From an uncultured Bacteroidota bacterium (lineage in GTDB: Bacteria; Bacteroidota; Bacteroidia; Chitinophagales; Saprospiraceae): DNA of 54,946 nucleotides. A program made the position numbers and the translations under genes. The stretch covers positions 1-54,946 of the forward strand of contig CAILQK010000010.1 in NCBI GenBank assembly GCA_903836265.1, written 5' to 3'. Below the pieces are notes generated by a model. The model searched no databases. It saw nothing but the letters and a program-made list of their open reading frames with translations, and had not been told where the DNA came from. Each line of letters begins with the position of its first letter. Position 1 is the first letter of the stretch. This document shows positions 37,025 through 45,500 of this stretch, piece by piece.

Positions 37025-37649
37025 ATTGTGATTCAGGCACTTTTATCGTCTCAAAACTGAAGCCTGCCGATGTATAGTACTCCAGTACGCGGGGCAGCGC
37101 AAAAAGCAGGTTCCTGCGGGCTTTCAGGCTGTCGTGCATGACTATAATCGAGCCGGGACCGGCATTGTCTGTGATATTCGACAGGCACTGTTGCGGAGAT
37201 ATATCCGGACTGTAGTCACCGCTGAGTACATCCCACATCACTATTTTGTAACTCCTGCGGAGTACAGCTGCCTGCGACCGGCGCACTCGTCCGTAGGGCG
37301 GGCGAAACAGCCCGGATGGCAATACAGCCCTGCACAACTCCACATCCCCGAGATATTCCCTGTCGGAAGTTTTCCATCCATTCAGGTGGTGAAAAGTGTG
37401 GTTGCCCACTGAGTGCCCGCCGGCAGTTACCTGATCCAGAATATCAGGATATTTGCGTACATTATCACCCACGCAGAAAAAAGTGGCCTTTGCATTGTAT
37501 TTCCGGAGCAGTTCCAGTACATCGGGCGTCACATCGGGTACAGGGCCATCATCGAACGTCAGGTAAATTTTCCGGTTGTGGTCCGGACCTTTCCACATGT
37601 AATGCGGCATCAGGAGCCTTAAAAAGGAGGGATTTTTGGCTAAAAACAT
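37023..37649 (-). CDS. Polysaccharide deacetylase (NodB domain, carbohydrate esterase 4)
   Basis: A 208-residue enzyme that is almost only a NodB domain. The five CE4 motifs are all visible: TFDDGP (catalytic and metal Asp), GNHTFHH (metal His pair), RPPYGR, WDVLSGDYSPD, and IIVMHDS. It removes N-acetyl groups from a glycan, commonly peptidoglycan or chitin-type polymers. There is no clear signal peptide, only a mildly hydrophobic N-terminus (FLAKNPSFLRLLMPHY), so its location is uncertain. It is divergent from gltX, 79 bases apart, and ends in the shared terminator at 36989. Confidence 0.9.
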   Translation of the reverse strand: MFLAKNPSFLRLLMPHYMWKGPDHNRKIYLTFDDGPVPDVTPDVLELLRKYNAKATFFCVGDNVRKYPDILDQVTAGGHSVGNHTFHHLNGWKTSDREYLGDVELCRAVLPSGLFRPPYGRVRRSQAAVLRRSYKIVMWDVLSGDYSPDISPQQCLSNITDNAGPGSIIVMHDSLKARRNLLFALPRVLEYYTSAGFSFETIKVPESQ

Positions 37650-37712
37650 CGAAAAACACTATAATAAACAAAACTTGCCTGCAAAGCAAGTCAAAATTGG
37701 GGATAAATGAGC

Positions 37713-37720
37713 TACTTTTG
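37713..37720 (+). promoter_or_regulatory. -7 element of gltX
   Basis: TACTTTTG matches TAnnTTTG, 8 bases before ATG 37729; no good -33 box at normal spacing. The predicted transcript would have a leader of only about 4-5 bases. Confidence 0.5.
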
Positions 37721-37728
37721 TCCCAAAT

Positions 37729-39237
37729 ATGACACCGAGACTAAGATTCGCTCCATCACCGACCGGAGCTCTGCATATTGGCGGAGTTCGCACTGCACTC
37801 TACAACTACCTGTTTGCCAGAAAGCACAATGGTGTTTTCCTGCTCAGGATCGAAGATACTGACCAGGGCAGGTACGTCCCCGGCGCAGAGGAATATATCA
37901 TTGAAAGCCTGAAATGGGCTGGTATAGTTCCCGATGAAGGCGTCGGCTTTGGCGGCGACGAAGGTCCGTACAGGCAGAGCGACAGGAAAGAAATTTACAC
38001 CAGATACGCTCACGAACTGGTTGAGCGCGGGCATGCATACTATGCCTTTGATACCCCCGATGAGCTGGAGCAGCGCAGGCAGGCGGAGGACAACTTCACC
38101 TGTAACCACCTTACCCGCGGAACACTGACCAACAGCCTCACGCTCGGACCGGATGATGCCAGGTCGTGGATAGACGAGGGGCGCCCGTATGTAGTGCGGC
38201 TGAAGGTGGAGCCCGGACGGGAAATCAGGATCAATGATCTGGTGAGAGGTGAGGTTGCGTTCCAGAGCGGTGAACTCGACGACAAGGTGCTGCTCAAGGC
38301 AGATGGTATGCCTACCTATCACCTGGCCAATGTTGTTGATGACCATCTCATGCGCATCACGCACGTAATACGCGGGGAAGAATGGCTGCCCAGCACTGCA
38401 CATCACGTGCTTTTGTACGAAGGATTCGGCTGGACGGATACCATGCCTTTGTTTTCGCATCTCCCGCTGATCCTCAAACCTGTGGGTAGCGGAAAACTGA
38501 GCAAGCGTGATGGCGCCAAATTCGGAATGCCGGTTTTTCCGCTCAGCTGGAATGGGGAAACAGCAGAAGACAGTTTTGAGGGGTTCAGGGAGGCCGGTTT
38601 CCTGCCAGAGGCCATGATCAACTTCCTGGCGCTGCTGGGCTGGCATCCGGGGGGGGATCGCGAACTTTTTACGCTTGACGAGCTGATTTCCGAATTTTCG
38701 ATTGAACATATCGGTAAAAGCGGAGCCAGGTTCGATTTTGAAAAAGCCAAATGGTTCAACCAGAAATACATACAATCGTTGTCCAGCGAGGTACTGGCTT
38801 CCATGATACAACCCCTGGCAGCCCACAAGGGTTATAACACAGACATGAACTATCTGGGATTGGTGGCATCGCTGATGAAGGAGCGCGTTACCTTCATTCC
38901 GGACTTCGTGGAAGCCGGATATTACTTCTTTGAGCCGGTTAAAAGCTACGATCAGGAAACAGTCGCCAAAAAGTGGAATGAAAACCTGATTCCGTTTTTC
39001 AACAATCTGACGGAATTTTTCTCTAATTTTGAGCCTTTCGAGGCGGTGCTTCTGGAGGAGCAGACAAAGGGAATGATACAATCAGCCGGCTTCAAGCCCG
39101 GCGACATTCTTCCCCTCCTCCGAATCGCCTTTGTCGGAACAATGAAAGGCCCTGCCGTGTTCGATACTGTTGTGGCGCTCGGAAGAGAAGAGTCTGTAGC
39201 GCGAATACGGCGCTTTCTTGAGCATGTTTCTTCGTAA
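37729..39237 (+). CDS. gltX: Glutamyl-tRNA synthetase
   Basis: A 502-residue class I synthetase of usual length. LRFAPSPTGALHIGG (HIGH-type motif, residues 4-18) and KLSKRD (KMSKS-type motif, near 255) bind ATP; LRIEDTDQGR follows in the Rossmann fold; the C-terminal alpha-helical anticodon-binding part runs from about 330. It charges tRNA-Glu, or also tRNA-Gln where GatCAB is used. ATG 37729 is certain because the family's conserved first strand begins at residue 3. A G8 run (38649-38656) encodes part of HPGGDR. A 54-codon frame follows 22 bases after the stop. Confidence 0.95.
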   Translation: MTPRLRFAPSPTGALHIGGVRTALYNYLFARKHNGVFLLRIEDTDQGRYVPGAEEYIIESLKWAGIVPDEGVGFGGDEGPYRQSDRKEIYTRYAHELVERGHAYYAFDTPDELEQRRQAEDNFTCNHLTRGTLTNSLTLGPDDARSWIDEGRPYVVRLKVEPGREIRINDLVRGEVAFQSGELDDKVLLKADGMPTYHLANVVDDHLMRITHVIRGEEWLPSTAHHVLLYEGFGWTDTMPLFSHLPLILKPVGSGKLSKRDGAKFGMPVFPLSWNGETAEDSFEGFREAGFLPEAMINFLALLGWHPGGDRELFTLDELISEFSIEHIGKSGARFDFEKAKWFNQKYIQSLSSEVLASMIQPLAAHKGYNTDMNYLGLVASLMKERVTFIPDFVEAGYYFFEPVKSYDQETVAKKWNENLIPFFNNLTEFFSNFEPFEAVLLEEQTKGMIQSAGFKPGDILPLLRIAFVGTMKGPAVFDTVVALGREESVARIRRFLEHVSS

Positions 39238-39259
39238 ATCAACTAATAACCCGTGACCT

Positions 39260-39424
39260 ATGGAAAAACAACTGTCAAAAAAACAGGAACAGGGCGATCC
39301 CGAAAATGAACTGGATGCAAAGGTTGACGAGTTTGGCGGCATCATTCTGAGTTTGCCTGAGGAAGAACTCAGAGCGCGCATTGATCAGTCCGGAAATACA
39401 GAAGCAGCTGATTCCGGCGAGTAA
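39260..39424 (+). CDS. Small acidic protein of 54 residues, unknown
   Basis: ATG 39260 to TAA 39422-39424, 22 bases after gltX. The head is Lys/Gln-rich (MEKQLSKKQEQGD), then acidic, with a hydrophobic core FGGIILSLPEEELRARI and an acidic end (EAADSGE). No membrane helix. The amphipathic pattern and proper codon use support a coding gene, possibly co-transcribed with gltX. The lack of a recognised family leaves moderate doubt. Confidence 0.5.
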   Translation: MEKQLSKKQEQGDPENELDAKVDEFGGIILSLPEEELRARIDQSGNTEAADSGE

Positions 39425-39500
39425 TCTGTTTCTTTTTAATCCCGTTTATCGAAAATACCGGTGATTCCTCCCGTAGCCCGGAATTGCGACAAGTCCAGAT

Positions 39501-42500
39501 ATGACAAACCGCCTCTGCAAGTTGTTGCGGAAAATATCCCTGACATTGTGGCTAAGCCTCGGTGTACTCAGTGTCCGCGATGTTTTTGCCCAGCCAGGTT
39601 TCTTCACTTTTGTGTATAACGGCCCCGATACGGTTGCCGTCGGACCGGAGTGTACGCTTTCTCTGGAGAGCGCTATTACACAGCAGCCCGTGGTGACTAC
39701 CAGCAACGGGGTTGTAACCGTATCCGTGTTCAACCCTGTATTGTCCGGTTTCCCGATTACCGAAACATTTGTTGCCGGAGAAACAGCCCATATCTTTTGG
39801 CATGTGGAGAACAGTGCCGGACAGCAGCATGACTTCGAATTTTTCATCTCTTTTGCCGACCGGACTGCCCCTGTTTTTGATCTGACCGGTATTCCTGATA
39901 CACTTTACCTGCCTTCAGTGGTGCAGGTGCCCCCGGTACCGAATATCCCTGTATCCGACAACTGCAATCTGAGAGCACTGGAGTTCTCCGAAAGTGCCCG
40001 GCCTGATACCTGCCTCGCGGGCACATTCACGCGCACATGGATGATTTCCGACTCTGCAGGCAACAAAGCCACATTCAGGCAGCACATTGTTATTGCTGCA
40101 GATGTCACTCCGCCCACCATCACATTCCCCCCACAAAACGGTACCGCCCGGTGTGAACTGCTATCTGCAGCCTATCCGGCCTGGAGGGCTGCACAAATCG
40201 CCGCTTTTGCCGTTCAGGATCCTTCGGGTATAAAATCTGTAACCAACAACGCTCCTGTCTCGTTCCCGCCCGGGTGTACGGTGCCGCTCACGGTCGTTTT
40301 CCGCGCTACCGACAACTGCGATCTGAGTATCAGTACCACGGCGGTATTTACCACCAGCGATACAAAACCGCCCGTGGTTGTGGTACCGCCCCGCGATTCG
40401 GTTGTATATTGCAATGCCAGTGGCGATCACCTGACGAAACTTTCCCAATGGGTAAGAAACCGCGCCTACATGCAGGTTGTTGACTCCTGCTCTGGTCCGC
40501 TCACCTATTCCATGAAGATTAATGGTGCCAGCGTTGACTCTGCTGCTGTTATGGCGGCCTTCAATGCCTCCTTCGGAAATACCTGTTCCACCCTTCAGAT
40601 CGGAAATCAGCAGGTAAACAGGGTAACTGCCTTTGTCAGTGTTGACTATTTTGCAGCAGACGCCTGCGGAAATCAGGTTTTTGCAGGAAACGCTGATTTC
40701 GCAGCGGTGGACACGCTTCCGCCAACGCTTTCCGGTTCCGATTTCAACGAACAGTGCGGAGGTGGCAATGATCAGGCCAATCTGCAGCTGTGGATCAATA
40801 TCAGGGGCAATGCAGTTATCTCGGACAATTGTTCCTCTGCTGCCTGGACAAACTACACCTACACCACATCTGACGGACAAACCGGTTCGGGCAGTTTCAA
40901 CAGCGGCCCTTATCCCGTTGTGGCACCCAATGTGTGCACGTGGTTTGCTGATGTGACATTCAATGCGGCCGATGAGTGCGGAAATGCCGGCAAAATCAAG
41001 CTCAGGTTCCGAATTATTGATACGCAGGCGCCGGTTATCTCCGGTCTCGCACCAAAGATAACCGTGTTTTGCCCCAGTCCGCTGCCCACTGTGCCCGCTG
41101 CCGTCATAACTGACAACTGTGATGTTGCTCCCGCCATTTCGTTCACGCGGGTTTTTCAGGACAGCCTTTGTGCAGGATCCTACACGGTAATGGTAACATG
41201 GCGGGCCACCGACGACTGCGGAAACACGGCAACAGCCCTGCAGGAGATTTCCGTCCGGGATACAACCAGACCGGTATTCACGCTTGTGCCAGCCAATTTT
41301 ACGGCACAGTGCGACACCTTCGAACTGCCTCAGGCGCCGGTGACGGGTACGGATATCAACGCAACAGATGTGTGCAGCCCGATTTCCGGTATTGCAACCG
41401 CTGTTACATCCTCCAGAAATCCTGATCCTGCTGTTTGCGGGCATTACTCATACAATGTACTGCGTGTATTCACCGCCACCGACCAGTGCGGAAATACCGC
41501 CACCGCCACGCAACAGATTTCAGTTGTGGATACGAAACCTCCCGAACCGGCGGGCCGGCTTGATACTGTGGCACTGTGCAGCACTCTCGTCCCTTTCCCG
41601 CTTCCTGCGCCTGGTGCGCTCGATGCCTGTTCGGGTCCGACACTGCCGCCTGTATTGCAGGGTACATTCAACAGCCCGGGACCCTGTCCGGGCAATTACA
41701 CGATTGAAGTCCGCTGGAAAGCGCAGGATGTCTGCCAGAATGAAAAACTGTTCTCCCAGTTCGTTCATGTTATTGATACTGTTGCCCCGCAGCTGTTCAA
41801 TATCCCCGAAGACATTACTGTAGAGTGTAACGAAATACCTCAACCGCCGAATACGGCCTCATTCAGCGCTGCAGATGCCTGCAGTATTCCGGTGTCGGTT
41901 TCATTTTCGGAAACAGAAATCAGGGGTAACGATTCAGGTGAGTGTGCCTACTGGACAAACTGGACCCTCAAACGTGAATGGACAGCCACTGACGATTGCG
42001 GCAATGCGCGTACTTACACGCAAAACATACACATCCGCGACACAAAAGCACCTGTAATCACACTGCCCCCGACCCTTACACTCGGAAACGAACAGGGCCT
42101 GTGCGGCAGGAATATCGTCGTACCCGCTCCGCTGTCGGTAACCGATGACTGTACAGGGCTGATTAACAGCGTTGTCCTGCGTGATACACAGATCGTGACG
42201 CCGCTTCCCAATACCGGACCGGTGAATGCTGTCGTTGATACCCTGGTTTTCGATTTTGTTACGCCCAATATACCCCCTGCGGCACCCGCTGTCACCTCCG
42301 TTTCCCTGTCTGTTTTTCTTGAAAATATGGATGCCGAGGCCCCCACCGAGCATTTCAGGATATACGGAGAAAACGGAGTGCTCATTGGGAAGACATCGGC
42401 TGTTTCGGGTCAGTGCAACTTTTTCCCCGGGGTAACCATACTTTCCATTACGGCCGGCCAGTTCAATCAGTGGGCAGCTGACGGTATATTGCGGATAACA

Positions 42501-45500
42501 CTTGCTCCCAACGGCACGGGTAACCTCGCTGTCAATCCTGTTTGCCCGGGCGCACGCGTGCGCATGCAGGTTTCGTATTCCTTTTCAGCGCCGCAGGTGC
42601 CGGTCAGTCTGGACTACTCGGTTGATGGCGGGAGTGTACAGCCCTTTCCTCCGGCAGGTACAACATATCTCGGTGCCGGTTTGCATACCGTCGTTTATGG
42701 TGCAACCGATTGCGCTGGCAACAGAAATACTTCCTCGCTGCAGGTAGTCATCAATGACACGGAGCCTCCTGTTATTGCGCCTCCATCTGCACAGACAGTA
42801 TATGTGAGTGCGTCATCCTGTGAGGCAACCTTCAGACTGCCGTTCCCCGGAATTGAGGAGAATTGCCAGATGCCTGGTCAATTGTCAGAAAATACGGCCT
42901 TTTTGCCGCTTCACTTCGATGAGCAGCCGGATGCCGGAGTTATACCTGATGAAGAGCTGCTGATTTTCTCCGGACTGATACCCAATGCGACAGGAGACGG
43001 GCAGCTCGCAATAAAGTTCAGGGGCGACAATGCCAATCCGCGGGAGTATTTTGATATTTTCAGCAGCTCTGTATGGCTTGGCCGGACTGGCCTGAGTCAG
43101 CCATCCGGCAGCTGCAGCGATACGGTTGTCAGTATCATAACCCTCACAGACGCCCAGATTAACGCCATTACACAAAGCGGTTCGGTTTCTTTCCGGGCTG
43201 TTCCGAATACTGATCCGGGCACTCCGTTTGACTTTGACTTTATCAATCCGTGTGCGGCGCCCGAAAGCGACAGAACCGACGGACTGAGTTTCATACAGGC
43301 ATCGCTCGCATACCGTTTCGCCGCTGTCAGCTATACCGTTACCAATAATGCGGGCAATACTGTTGTTGCAACGGGAACGCTGTTCGGAAACCAGACTTCA
43401 GTTACCCTTCAGCCGGGTACCTACACCGTAGAGTACAGCACTGCTGACGCTGCCGGATTGACGGGAACTGCCACCTGGCAACTGACGGTCAGGGATACTG
43501 TACGGCCTGTTGCCTCCTGCAAGCCGTCTGTCTTTGTAAGTGTGAACCCGTCCGGTACCACTGATTTTATTTTGCAGCCATCGGCTGTAAATAATGGCAG
43601 TACCGACAACTGCACATCAGCCCTGTCATTTCAGTTGTCACAGTCTGTTTTCAAATGCAATCAGGCTGGCAACAGTTACACGGTTATTCTGACTGCCACC
43701 GACAATGCAGGAAACTCCTCCGTTTGCCAGACACAGGTGTCGGTCAATACGATCCCGCCTGCTCCCGCGCATGATCCTGTTTGCCTTGGAGACACCCTGT
43801 TTTTGCGGGCCAATGCTCCTGCAGGCAATTTTGCATATCAGTGGCTGCATGCAAATTTTTCGTCAATCCTCCCGAACCCTGTGCGACCCAATATGACATC
43901 AGCTTTCGAGGGGATTTATACGCTGACAATCAGGGGTGCATCCGGTTGTACCTCTTCAGCCTCCGTTACGGTAAATATCTCCCCGCTTAACGTACCGAAC
44001 ATCGCGATTTCGGGGGGGGGCGGCAATAACAACAATTTCTGTACAGATCAGGATGTTGTGCTTGGAACCGCTACCGTCCCCGGTAACAACGTTCAGTACC
44101 AGTGGTTTGTCAATACGCAGCCGGTTCCTGTACTGATTGCGACAACCACTCTGCCTTCCCACACAATTATTCAGCCTCCGGCGGGGCAGTATCAATATTT
44201 TGTCAGGGTGAAAATCGGAGACTGCATTACGCCCAATTCGACAGTGGCTACAGTGACGGTCAGTCAGCGACCTTCGGCCAGTGTGACGGATGACAAGATA
44301 GTGGTTTGTGAAGGTAGTGTGGTGACACTGGGAACTGGTGTGACCGGCTCCGGGTTATTGTACAACTGGTTTGGGCCGGGTGAATTTTCCAGTTCAAGCC
44401 AGTTTCCGGTAGTAACCACTTCGGCCGATCCGTCTGATGCAGGTATTTACACTTTATGCATAGCAGATCAGAATTCCGGATGTATTTCCAATCCGTGTGC
44501 TTATGTGAATGTACTGGTCAATTACAGTCCGCCGCAGCCGCAGGTCAGCAGTCCGAATATTTGTGTCGGTGATGATGCAGTACTGGTTGCTGCGCTCGCC
44601 GGGCAAACCACAATATTTGAGTGGGAGCGAAACGGCGTCTCTTTCACAACCACCACGATGAACGCGCTGACCCTTCCGGACATGACGCTGGCGGATTGCG
44701 CCAGCTGGAGAGTCAGGGCGCAGTACCAGACCTGTTTTTCGCCCTGGTCAGCGCCGGTCAGTGTGTGTCCGACGCCGTATCCGTCTATCAGTGCATCTGC
44801 CAGTTCACCTATATGTGCTGATTCCACTTTATATCTGCAGGCTACCTCTTCCTTGCAAAACCTGTCGTGGTGCTGGCAGTTTCCGGACAATACGCTTGTC
44901 TATCAGGAAGATATTGCCGTTTCACCCGGAATATCCGGCATTTATACCGTCATTGCAAAAAACGGCGCTGCTGCCTGTGCTGACACAGCCACCGTTATGG
45001 TGGAAGTCAGTACCCCTCCGTCTATTGAAGGTATTCTGGTGGATGCTCCTGTCTGTGCCGACGGCGTTTCAGATGCCTGTCTGATACCCACAATTTCAGG
45101 CGGAACTATGCCATTCACCTATATATGGCGTAAACAGGGTACTACAGTAGCGAACAGCCTCAGCCTTTGCTTCCCTGACGTTACGGCTTCTGCCAATGGC
45201 CCCTATACCTTCATTGTAAAAGATGCGCGTGGATGCCCTTCGGCGGCAGGTTCTGTGACACTGAGTGTACAATCGCAGGTTGTCACTCCCACGATTCAGA
45301 TATCGCCCAACCCGGTATGTGCCGGTCAGGACGTTACGGTCAGGGTAGTCAATTCCGGAAGCTACAATGCCAGTTCGGAGTTCTTGTGGTTACTGCCGGC
45401 TGGAGATACCATCATAACAAATGTACCCCAGTTTGTGCTGCAGAATGTGAGTGGTGCTGATGCCGGCACATACAGGGTGCTGGTAGTGGAAGGTGTTTGT

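Noticed and set aside
37756-39081. A 441-codon open frame on the minus strand
   Set aside because: It lies wholly antisense to gltX, whose motifs are clear; the translation is Gln/His-rich without domain pattern. A frame shadow caused by codon bias.
40161-41444. A 427-codon open frame opposite the giant adhesin
   Set aside because: The product is Arg/Gly/Cys-rich low-complexity from antisense of HYR repeats; no start or promoter context.
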